A model generated the notes under the pieces. The model saw only the letters and a list, made by a program, of their open reading frames with translations, was not told the DNA's origin and searched no databases. A stretch of DNA of 64,000 nt from Larix kaempferi (taxonomy: Eukaryota > Streptophyta > Pinopsida > Pinales > Pinaceae), in contig BSBM01001138.1 in assembly GCA_027924585.1 (NCBI GenBank), positions 7,364,001-7,428,000 of the forward strand, written 5' to 3'. The position numbers were made by a program, and so were the translations under genes. Position 1 is the first letter of the stretch, and every line of letters begins with the position of its first letter. Shown one piece after another: positions 55,501-64,000 of this stretch.

Positions 55501-58110
55501 TTAGTTAGTGAATTTCCACACTTCCAGACATTTCAGATTCCAGACACACCTAATGAAAATGCTCCTATTTTTTAGTGAAAAAGATTTACATTTCCGACAG
55601 TCAATGTTTTTAGAAACAGTGGAGGACATTTTGTTTAATTTTATGAATTTTATTTTATCAGAAGTATACAGATTGATATTTGGAGAAAATTTGCGTAGAG
55701 TATTATTAGAGATGAAGACCCTGATGCAATTAAGCCCAAAAAAAGCAATTGGAGATTGGTTTTTACTGAAGCAGCATACAATAATAAGACTTTATGGATT
55801 TGTTAAGGAGCCCTATATTCTACTAGCCTTTTTGACTCGGAGACTTTTTGCTGTGGAGTTTATCAAACAAAAATTGATAGCAGAAAATGGCCATTTTCTA
55901 GCTTTCAGGAAAGTTTCAGATATAAAGTTCCCTTTAAAATTTGGTCCTTTTATCATCAATAACAATAATGTTCTCCCTTTTGTAGAAAAAAATTTAGAAG
56001 GACTGAGTTTTAGGAAAGCGACAACTATTAATTATGATCCTTGTCATGTTATTTCTGACAAAAGGTAACATAACATAAATAGAGCCTTTGATCACCAAGA
56101 GGTTGAAGGATTTGCGAAGATGAGAAAATTACTACAATATGAATCAAACACAGAAGTTTAGGAAGTTCGCACGCTAATCCTTCTACCTTGGATAAAGTTT
56201 CAGCTGAGTTGGTACCTGCCCCATGAAAGATTGAAGCAACAAGTAAAATAAGTTTTTATGAAAGTATTGATATGAAGATGGAGGAAGAAAGAGAAGCCAA
56301 AAGATGAAGTAGTTGTATTTGACAAAGAAAAGGGAAAGAAGAAAGAAAAATACCAAGGGCCAGAAATTCAAGTACAAGAATAGAAATTTGATGAGGAAAG
56401 AGCTGCAGGTGATTCTAGCAAATTTCAATCAAGAGCTGAAATATATGTAAAATAGGGGAAAGAAAAACAAACAACAACAAAAGCAATGCATAAGTTGTTT
56501 CCAATAGTCAGGAATGTTGTTGATTCAGAAATTAATCTGGTCACTAGCACAGATCCAGCCAAAAATACTTTGAATTTGGACGTATCTTCTGATGATAAGG
56601 TCACATAAATGAAATTGAATTTACAAAAGATAACAGGCCCTGATAAAATTCACCTACAAAGATAGACTGGAGAGGTGATTTATACTGATTTGATGAAAGC
56701 TACTTTAAAAGTGGAAAAACTACAAAATAAAGTGAACAAGCTGGAAATCTAGTTGAGGCAAGAGAAAACAGATAACAAAGCTCATCAACGGTAAATAAAA
56801 AATATTTCAATATGACCCAGTGGAGAGTAATGATGAACCAAATAGAAGGGAGGCAAGTAAAAATATTTTAGTTGAGAAAGAAAACACTATCCAATTACTT
56901 AAGAAAAAGCTTAAAATTCTAGAAACTTAGTTAATTCAAGCCTCTGAATTAACTGTGTTAGAACAAGAAAAATAAACTTTATCTCAAGAATTGGATGACT
57001 GTAGAGATAAATTGCTCAAGTTTGAGGAAAAAGAGGTAAGTTGGGAGAAATATAGATTGAGCCTTAAGACTCAAATTGAAGATCTAAAGGCCAAATTGGA
57101 AAATATAGCACAAGAGAAGCAAGGAATAGATCAAGGAAACAAAGAAGCAAGCACAGATGATATAATTCAAGCTATGTCCCAAGTTAGCTTGAAAGAGGTG
57201 GAGATCAAAGAACTAAAAGAAGAAAAACAAAGACTAGAAGAGGAAAATCAGATAAAGGAAAATGAAATAAAAGAGTTGACAAATAACAATAAATAATTGG
57301 TAGGCAGAAATCAGAGGTTCATAAGTCAAGTGATGGGACAACTAGCATTGCAAGGTGCAAAGCATTTGATTTGGGATTCAATCATCAATGAGGCTGCAAA
57401 ATTCAGGCCTTATTTAAATTTTATGAAGACAAAGGAAGCCATAGCAAATGATAGCTTACAAAGCTGTACAACAATGAGAGAAGTTTTAGATAAGAAACCA
57501 AAAGATACAATCCAGAATACCATAAGTTTCTTAAATAATTTGAAAGAAGATGATCTGAAAGCAACGACCATAAAAAACAAGGTAACAATCATAACTTTGG
57601 CTAGGAGAGTCCTTGGAAAACATTCTCACATTGAGAATGTTTAGGCTAGAGCAGAACAAATGAAGAAATAGGTTCAAGCCTTCAAAAAGGGATTTGAAAA
57701 GCTAATAAAAAGGGACTGCCTTCTTTTTGGGGTGAAAATAATGAGTTAATTTCCCAGAACAATTATAAGGATTTACTATTTAACATCAGGAGTAACCAAG
57801 ATAAATTTGAAGGTTTGACTCATGTTCTAATAGGGAAAATTCTATTGGAGAAACTTTTAGATGATTTTGAAATTCTAAACCAATTGGCCATGATAGGTGA
57901 AAAGATTCCCCCAACTTCCATTGCAGAGCACATAGAGATGAGAGTTCTGGTCAAGGATATGACTAGTTATGAGGTACCTTCTACAGAGCAATGGAAGACA
58001 GTGGAGAGATATGGGAAAATGAAGTACACCTTGCACACTTGAAGACTACTATTCGAGAAAGAAGCCTTGTCAGTAACTACAACCAATAGAAAGACATTAG
58101 ATGTTATATT
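55500..58110 (+). pseudogene. Long unrecognised protein remnant with coiled coils
   Basis: A single decayed protein of roughly 860 residues can be followed through frames at 55508-56068, 56991-57296, 57297-57644 and 57815-58042, plus stop-broken stretches between. The N-terminal part is hydrophobic and basic (GDWFLLKQHTIIRLYGFVKE, EFIKQKLIAENGHFL, KFPLKFGPFII). The middle is Lys/Glu-rich. A strong heptad coiled coil spans 56860-57290 (LKAKLENIAQEK, EIKELKEEKQRLEEENQ). The C-terminal part is helical (GHVLIGKILLEKLLDDFEIL-like). No gag, polymerase, transposase or helicase motif is seen. I do not recognise the family. It is likely carried by the mobile insert in copia D. Confidence 0.5.
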
Positions 58111-58914
58111 TTGAGAAATTTTGGAAATTGTATAAATTTTGACCGAAATGGAATGTAATAGTTAGTTTATAATTTTCTATTTTTAGTTATGAAGAAGTTA
58201 GGGTTTTACCTCGAGAGGTTTTACGATGTATAAAAGACAAATTTTGGCAATGTAGTATGTGTTGGAACCTATGAAGAGATACTCGTTTTGTATTGATCCC
58301 TTCAATTTTGAATAAAGATTTCTGAGCAGAGTTGATGCATATTTTCAAGAGTAAATATTACTGTGTTATTAATTTACAGTCTGTATTTTCCCTTTCCTCA
58401 TAAGATTTTTTATTTCCAGTAATTATCTTTCCATTAGGTTTTCTTTCATGCTTTGATGAGAGTTTGCTTTAAATCAGAATTCATGTAACTATGCTTTGGT
58501 TTAATCGAGTCAAAGTATTCACATATTTTCCTCTAAATTCAATGTTAGATTCATCCTTGATTGACGCCTGATGTTGATGTACTGTAATTCTTTCTTCAAA
58601 TACCACCTACCAAACAAGAATTTTGCTGTAAAAAGATAACTACCTTGCCTTTGCAAAACATTTCATTGTCAAAAATCTGCTAATTTTTAAATTTTATTGT
58701 TTTTGACTCCATGCCCAATGGTATCTATATTTTTTAGCCTCGCAATTTAAAATAAAATCAGTTTGAAATATCTCTAGCCATTATATCCATTTTTGAGAGA
58801 GCCCTCTCTGGTAGGAAAAATGCTAGTTTTTCTCCTAAAGATTGGTTTGAAAGAGTTACCTTAGGATTATCTCTCTACAACCAAAGAAAAAATTCTTAGT
58901 GCTAAATAAACCCA
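58110..58914. other. Right part of insert in copia D, transcript-end-like
   Basis: After the protein remnant comes AT-rich DNA with 'tgtataaaagacaaattttgg' (TATA-like, 58228) and 'ttgaataaagatttctgagc' (AATAAA, 58310). This layout resembles an LTR or 3' untranslated end, but no second copy exists in the window. There is no coding feature. Confidence 0.35.
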
Positions 58915-59793
58915 TGGAATTAAAAGACAATTTTCAGCTCCAAGGACTCCTCAGCAAAATGGCGTTGTGGAAAGAAAGAATAGGACAATCCAAGAAGCAA
59001 CCAAAACTATGCTTAATGAAGCAAAACTTTCAGATGCATACTTGAGAGAAGCAATATACAAAGCTGTTTAAACTTTATATACTCAATAGAGGATATCTCA
59101 GAGTAAATAATGATAAGACTCCTTATGAACTATGGAGAGAAGTAGGATACACAACTGTTTAAAGTTTATATACTCAATAGAGGACAACTCAGAGTAAATA
59201 ATGACAAGACTCCTTATGAACTATGGTATGGAAGACCTGCCTCTCTCAAATATTTCAGAGTGTTTGGTAGTAAGTGCTACATAAAGAGGAATGAAGATGA
59301 TCTTGGTAAGTTTGACTCTAGAACCGATGAGGGAATATTTCTAGGATATTCATCCACCAAGAAAGCATATAGATGTTACAATCAAAGACTACACAAGATC
59401 ATCGAGAGTGCAGATGTAAGAGTAGATGACATGAATCCAAGAAGAATAGAAGCCAAGATGACGAGATAGAAAATAATGATAAGGAAGAGGAAGACTCACA
59501 AAGGGAAGAGGATTTACAAGATGAAGAAGAGATTGAACATAAAGAAAAAGAAGATTAGGTATATCAAGAAAATGACAAAGAAGATTCTCCAAGATCTGAT
59601 ACAAAAGCACCATCAAGAAGAGTTCAAAGAGATCATCCTGAAAGTCAAGTTATTGGTGACATAAGTAATGGAGTTAAAACAAGAAGAAGGTTATTATATG
59701 ATCAATAAAAAGCATTAATTTATTTAGTAGAGGCTAAAACATTTGCAGAAGCTAGCAAAAGTGATCATTGGATCAAATCTATGAATGATGAGC
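58915..59793 (+). pseudogene. Copia D integrase second piece and start of RT linker
   Basis: KRQFSAPRTPQQNGVVERKN begins the third catalytic block (Glu in VVERKN), followed by EATKTMLNEAKLSDAYL and LREAIYKAV. A ~95-bp direct duplication (59058-59130 and 59153-59225) with stops follows. Then YELWYGRPASLKYFRVFGSKCYIKRN and FDSRTDEGIFLGYSSTKKAYRCYNQ (integrase C-terminal region) run to 59466. After it comes a Lys-rich linker, and the first RT words, SDHWIKSMNDEL, near 59760. The RT is then cut off at 59794. Confidence 0.85.
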
Positions 59794-60412
59794 TGTGACA
59801 TGTGTCCCTAAGGGGGATCCTTAGGGAGCTTCCTCCTGAGGGGGATGATTGGGGCGGTTCCATTAGGGGGATTCTTGGGACAACCACCTTAAAGTATAAG
59901 TAGGAGCCACCCCTTCCCATTTTACTTATTCCAATTTATTCCTTGAAGAGTACTCTTGGAGGAGGTGGAAGAAGCATGCAGAGAAAACTGTGAGTAGAAG
60001 TCATCCTTCATTTCTGAAGCAGGAAGAGAACACTGAGAGAAAAATATGTCCTTCATTTATGGTGATGTGAAGAAGTTGTCCTTCATTTATGGTGATGTGG
60101 AGAAGCTGTCCTTCATTTATGAGAAGATGTCCTTCATTTCTGGGGATGTGCAAAAGCAAGCAGAGAACACTATGAGCAGAGGGTATCATACAGTTCTGGT
60201 ATAATTTGTTATGCTATTAATTTTTCCCTAGCATAGTGAAGTTTTTTATGATGATGTAATTTTGAATCTGATACCTTATATAAGAAAGATTGCTTGGATG
60301 GAGTTTTTCTCCCTTCTAAGGGTTTTCTCCAAGATAAATCTACTGTGTTCATGTGGAATGAATTTGTGCATTTTATTTTGACATGTACTGCTGCTTGAAT
60401 TAAAAATTGGCA
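59794..60412 (+). mobile_element. LTR-like segment in copia D RT
   Basis: It starts TGTGACATGTGTCCC abruptly after RT codons and contains 'tataagtagg' (TATA) near 59898 and 'ttttctccaagataaatctactgtgttcatg' near 60320, the same type of transcript-end word as in the copia C LTR. A possible end is GGCACTCA at about 60412. No target repeat or second LTR is found, so solo LTR is only a suggestion. Tandem 30-bp repeats lie inside. Confidence 0.45.
60005..60165. repeat. ~30-bp tandem repeat (gtccttcatttatggtgatgtg), 4-5 copies
   Basis: Units starting near 60046, 60077, 60107 and 60128 share 'gtccttcattt.tgg.gatgtg.agaag'. A related 'catccttcatttctgaagc' lies at 60003. The minus frame is open with NEGQLLHITI repeats and is a repeat artefact. 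Confidence 0.75.
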
Positions 60413-61187
60413 CTCAGGTGTGCTAGAAGTGTTCGAGGCAACAACGTAAAAGGGAAATCCCAATCTAAAAGGCTTCAAATAACCCTACACAAGAATTATT
60501 CTATCCTTAGACTATTTGGTATATCTAACTCTGATAGATATCAGGCCTCCATTGGCACTATGTGGGTAATCCAAAATGGATATTTCTTCCTACAAGGGAA
60601 GATCTAAAATTTCTTGTGATAAAGAAAGAAAAATATAAACATAAATAAGACAAGTAAAAACAATTTTAAGTTGATCTACTTAAATCAAGCTAAACCTAAA
60701 AAAATTGTGATTGTACATTCAGATTTCACATTACCAGTTTTAAACAAAACAAAATAGTAAAAACTATTTTATTTTATTCAAAGGATTAAAAAGAATGTGA
60801 CTATCCTGTCAATGATAAGCTAATTAACAAATTAATTTAATATGATGATAATGACTGTTATGTAATTGCAGAATGTGAAACAATATGAATCAAGTAAATA
60901 AATTTACTGATGCATAAACTGCATATAAATCATATAAATGATAAATCAAGCACACAGATTTATATGTTTTATGATTTAACAATATAAAACAGAGCTATTA
61001 TATGTATGTATGAAAAACCAAAATGAATCAAGGAAAATTTATACACATAACAAAATAAAGGAAAAGATAAACTAACTGATATTCTTTTAAAATTGTAAAA
61101 CATTACAATTCTCCAAGTACAGAGTGGTTCCAATTCTCTCCTTCGTTGGTTCCCCCCCATTCATGCGTTTTCCCAAGGGAATATTGC
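60413..61187. other. AT-rich spacer, no feature
   Basis: I see no domain or repeat partner between the LTR-like segment and the segmental duplication. From 60620 to 61130 the DNA is strongly AT-rich. Confidence 0.4.
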
Positions 61188-62275
61188 CACTTGCCCTTTT
61201 AGAAGGCTACTTTTGACACTTCCAATACTTAATTTTGAAATTTTAAAACTGATTTTAGCACTTTCAAACTTTGATTTTGCATTTTCGGAAATGAAACTCA
61301 ACACTGTACAAGAATTATAATCACACTGAAATTGAACATACTAGTACAAACAAACATTCAAGTGTATTCTTTAACGAAATACTTTCATTTTCATTTTATT
61401 CACAATTTGCCTCACATCACTCACCCCATTCAGGTGTAGCAAGAAAGGCCATAATCGATCTAATAAGAATGTGTCATTGACATCTTGGCAAGTATAAGTT
61501 TTTGTTATAATACAGTTCCCTTCCTCATTACAAACATGTTTTTCTTTCGAGTCATCTAAAATCACTGTATTTGTCTCATCCCAACCATGGATCAAAATGT
61601 CCCAAACTTTGTTTAAAGGCTTCCAAAATACATAAGGATTTCCATCACCCCGATAACCCTCTCTGGCTATGCAAGAACAACATTATTGTGTTAAAATTAG
61701 TCTAAATGTTTCCCTTTGCAATCCCGTTCTTTGTAATAATGTTGAAAAAAAATCATCAACGTTTTTTTGTTGTGTAGATGTCCATACCCCAACTTCAAAT
61801 ATACTAAAGCATTTTTCAAAAAATTCTCTTAATCCTGGACGTATAAAATAATACTTTGTGGTTGATTCGATATCTAGTGTTCGTGGCAATCCGATTTTTT
61901 ATTTTATTTTATGAAATGCGTGTAACAAAACTCCATTGAAATCGAAAATAATCAATGGTTTACGAGAAACAAATATTCTAGTACTATCTGCAAACAAAAA
62001 AAGCACACACACAACCCAGTCAAAAAAATCTTATGTTTCAATGTTTCTAAGTATATTGCTTTCATGTTCAACAATTTTTGAAATACATCCCCAGATACAT
62101 GGTACGATGTCCATAAATAATATGATAATTGTGCAATAAAACTTACATCAATTAAATGTAGAAGTTGTAAAAAATATACACTAAATTATTATTTTTTGTA
62201 TAATATGACGGTCATTTGAAATTGAATGTCTTTAACCAATGCCCCATTTTTGAACAAGGCTCGAGATAATTCAAC
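61188..62275. repeat. Segmental duplication, copy 2 (partner 52478-53545)
   Basis: The order of matches is the same as copy 1: 'cttttagaaggctacttttgaca', HAD module C, 'aaaactccattgaaatcgaaaa', 'ttctagta', 'cacacacac', 'tacatcaattaaatgtagaagtt' and 'gccccatttttgaa'. Here the block is joined to further HAD modules on its right, so copy 2 is likely the source and copy 1 the transposed duplicate. Confidence 0.85.
61371..61960 (-). pseudogene. FCP1/NIF-like HAD phosphatase module C2, broken
   Basis: Landmarks in order from 61955 leftwards are KPLIIFDFNGVLLHA (Asp box), one TAA in the Lys-rich linker, YYFIRPGLREFFEKCFSIF, EVGVWTSTQQKNVDD, a TAA after LILTQ at 61683, then YVFWKPLNKVWDILIHGWDE, TNTVILDDSKEKH and CQDVNDTFLLDRLWPFLLHL. 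It keeps more family consensus than C1 (RPGLREF, WTS, ILDDS), but two stops break it. Both copies have a stop in the same linker, so either that part is a retained intron or the duplication happened after inactivation. It is the last of three modules on this strand. Confidence 0.7.
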
Positions 62276-62309
62276 AGATAACACAACATTATTTTTATAG
62301 TTATATCTC

Positions 62310-62837
62310 TCTCTTATGAACCGTCAAATTTCCAACTAGTTGGCATTTTCAAGCAGTTTTCCTTGCTATTATCTACTGAAAGATATTTCCCTTCAGCTAT
62401 AAACAACATGTCCATTTTTTTATAAATATCTTCATATTGGAAAAGTACATCCTTGAACGACTTTTTGTATATGTTCAGTGCTTCACCAAAATTATAGTAT
62501 GCAGACATTGAGTAATTATAAATAGTACTAAGTTTACATTTCTCTCGACGCCAAATAAATGCAAAGTATTCATTCTTCAGCCATTCAAATATACCAAGGA
62601 ATTTTTTATTTCCATGTTGTCGAGCGAGGAAAACCATAGAGCAACGTCGAAATGTTCTCTGGCAACATTGATAATATCGAGGATGAACCTCTGTGCATAA
62701 TAACGATAGCAATTATGGAAAAAATGAGGTTGTTTAGAAGAATATTCAATGCTGGATAACATCCGGACTCCAAAGAGCAATCCCTCTACTCCCAATACCA
62801 ATAGTTTCTTTTGTGGTGATATCTGGACTGCATACAA
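62310..62837 (-). pseudogene. HAD-like module B, degenerate
   Basis: From 62837: KKLLVLGVEGLLFGV, where the catalytic D-x-N-G box has become G-V-E-G; YAQRFILDIINVAREHFDVALWFSS, matching the FDVAVWSS block of the family; then a frameshift near 62590 and LGIFEWLKNEYFAFIWRREKC. A final part, FKDVLFQYEDIYKKMDMLFIAEGKYL, falls where the family has the Lys and Asp-Asp motifs, but those residues are gone. Layout and order are those of one HAD domain, so this is a catalytically dead second module about 350 bp upstream of C2. Confidence 0.6.
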
Positions 62838-63117
62838 GAACCATGACTATATATATAACAAAAACAAACAACAACACTTCGTTCATGAAGTTAATGATCA
62901 CAAACATGCAACCGTAAATGAATATGTTGATTTCCAAAGATTAATACAAAAATCACCCAAAATTTCGCAGATTCAAATGATTTATTAAAAGATTCACACT
63001 GAACTAATAATATGTTAGATTCAAACGAAAATAACGTCACCGAAAAAACATAAAACACATTGAATGATTTAAAATCTCGGTAGGTTACATCTTGAAATAT
63101 GCAATGATAGGTTACAT

Positions 63118-63770
63118 TTAATGGCTATCACTCAACCAGGAGAAGGCGTTGAAGGTTTTGATATCAGCTGATTCATGCATTTTACTAAAACCATGCCAAA
63201 GTCGATGTACCAATTCAGTATCTATCCTAGCGGACGATGCAATAAAGGGCTTACTCAAAATACAGTTTTCAAATGGATGTGCTTTCATGTCATCACCCTC
63301 CAAAACAATCATTGATGTATTACTTTCCGAAGTTTTCGTTGGGTACTCCTCCCACACGAGATCCATATTTTTTTGTGTATTTCCTTCTTTATCGTAGGTA
63401 CATCTCTCTCAAAACCAAAAAAATAAATTTTTTTCCCCATATGATTTTTTTGCACCACCTGCCCTCAGAATTTTTGTAAACAATGAGTTCCCCTCATTGA
63501 CCCCACATTTAGATTACCAAACCCCAATGTTGAATTTGGAAAGACATAATCCAAAAAATTGAATGACATGTGTTCGTGACTCATATGAAATTTCTTTTTG
63601 TTTAAATTCAAATTCACTTTTAGTATTTTCCTCCCACCTTTTTACTTTTTTCCCTCCAACAATATTTTTTTGATTTCCCTTTTTTTCTCTTTTGGTGTCA
63701 TTTTCTGTGACTTTCTTGCGAAATAGAAAACCTTCCATTTATAATATCAATAAATTTTTTGTATGGGGAG
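63118..63770 (-). pseudogene. HAD-like module A, degenerate
   Basis: From about 63765: FIDIINGRF in one frame, a possible Asp box D-x-x-N-G, then in the next frame a Lys/Glu-rich insert and ESRTHVIQFFGLCLSKFNIGVW (63580-63514), the FNVGVW block. After several stops comes MDLVWEEYPTKTSESNTSMIVLEGDD, where the usual L-I-D-D-S is L-E-G-D-D, then KAHPFENCILSKPFIASS and ELVHRLWHGFSKMHESADIKTF, the normal C-terminal layout. It is a third module, first in order of transcription. Reading-frame breaks may be introns or decay. Confidence 0.55.
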
Positions 63771-63922
63771 CTGCACATAAATATGCAGCTTGTCATTATA
63801 TATTTCAGAATAAATTTCTTTCATCAATTTAAGTAGAAAATATTCTTTGTCTTTTACCTGTCAATGCCAGGCCAACATTTGAGTGGTGAGTAACATTGTT
63901 GGAGACACCGCGTTTTGAGACC

Positions 63923-64000
63923 AAGCCCCCTCTTGGTTCATTATTGTCCAAGCCCTCTCCTAGTTCATTATTGTCCAAGATCTCGCCTGGTTCATTATTG
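63923..64000. repeat. 27-bp tandem repeat running off the window
   Basis: Three units of 'aagccctctcctagttcattattgtcc' type start at 63923, 63950 and 63977, with a few differences, and the last is cut by the window end. Array size is unknown. Confidence 0.8.

Noticed and set aside
54628-58914. Helitron as the origin of the insert in copia D
   Set aside because: No TC start, CTRR end, 3' hairpin or A/T insertion site is visible, and no helicase motif is present.
61371-63770. Toxin-antitoxin or bacterial HAD phosphatase
   Set aside because: Motif pattern (D-x-N-G box, GVW, TNTVILDDS) fits the eukaryotic FCP1/NIF type, and the context is plant repeats.

Overview
The window is intergenic DNA from a large, repeat-rich plant genome. 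Priming sites complementary to plant initiator-Met tRNA (TGGTATCAGAGC type), Ty1/copia and Ty3/gypsy chromovirus polyproteins, a plant L1-like LINE, low GC and insertions nested up to four deep all point that way. A conifer or other gymnosperm is likely, but this is inferred only from repeat style. I see no intact host gene, no tRNA or rRNA gene and nothing prokaryotic. Most of the 64 kb is retrotransposon, and nearly every reading frame is a decayed piece of one.

Region 1-12.1 kb. A Ty3/gypsy gag remnant (about 1.3-1.5 and 11.95-12.14 kb) appears to be split by a block holding 'copia A' (3629-11921, + strand). Copia A has diverged LTRs, a solo LTR with TSD ACAAC (5405-7041) in its gag, and a 367-bp MITE-like foldback (9336-9702) in its pol. 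Region 12.1-22.9 kb. Two copies of a non-autonomous LTR family ('X', LTR about 1.63 kb) lie head to head. Copy X1 (minus, 12144-14523) and copy X2 (plus, 14524-22931) share a protein I do not recognise. X2 is interrupted by a tandem copia-type array in the order LTR, internal, LTR, partial internal (15935-19333). Region 22.9-26.6 kb. This holds a short LTR-like piece, a C/T-rich G-poor tract, broken acidic ORFs and a large inverted repeat with a 34-bp tandem core.

Region 26.6-52.1 kb is a clean nest. A minus-strand LINE (26625-28448 plus 51751-52090) is split by minus-strand 'copia B' (28454-51745, TSD GAATC). Copia B is split by a plus-strand Tekay-like gypsy of 17.5 kb (31959-49449, TSD GTATC). 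The gypsy 3' LTR carries a 5' truncated 'copia C' (42434-48294). The gypsy gag-pol keeps one frame for 4.7 kb with no frameshift but has seven stop codons, mostly explicable as C-to-T changes.

Region 52.1-64 kb. A 21-bp minisatellite is followed by two copies of a segmental duplication carrying an FCP1/NIF-type HAD-phosphatase module (52607-53230 and 61371-61960, minus). Upstream of the second copy lie two more degenerate modules of the same kind, so three HAD-like modules run in tandem across 61.4-63.8 kb. An array of ten 20-bp near-palindromes with repeating 60/85/118-bp spacing fills 53551-54411. 'Copia D' integrase (54505-54627 and 58915-59793) is split by a 4.3-kb insert carrying a long unrecognised coiled-coil protein remnant. 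The strongest candidates for something undescribed are the tandem HAD locus, the palindrome array, family X and the coiled-coil insert.
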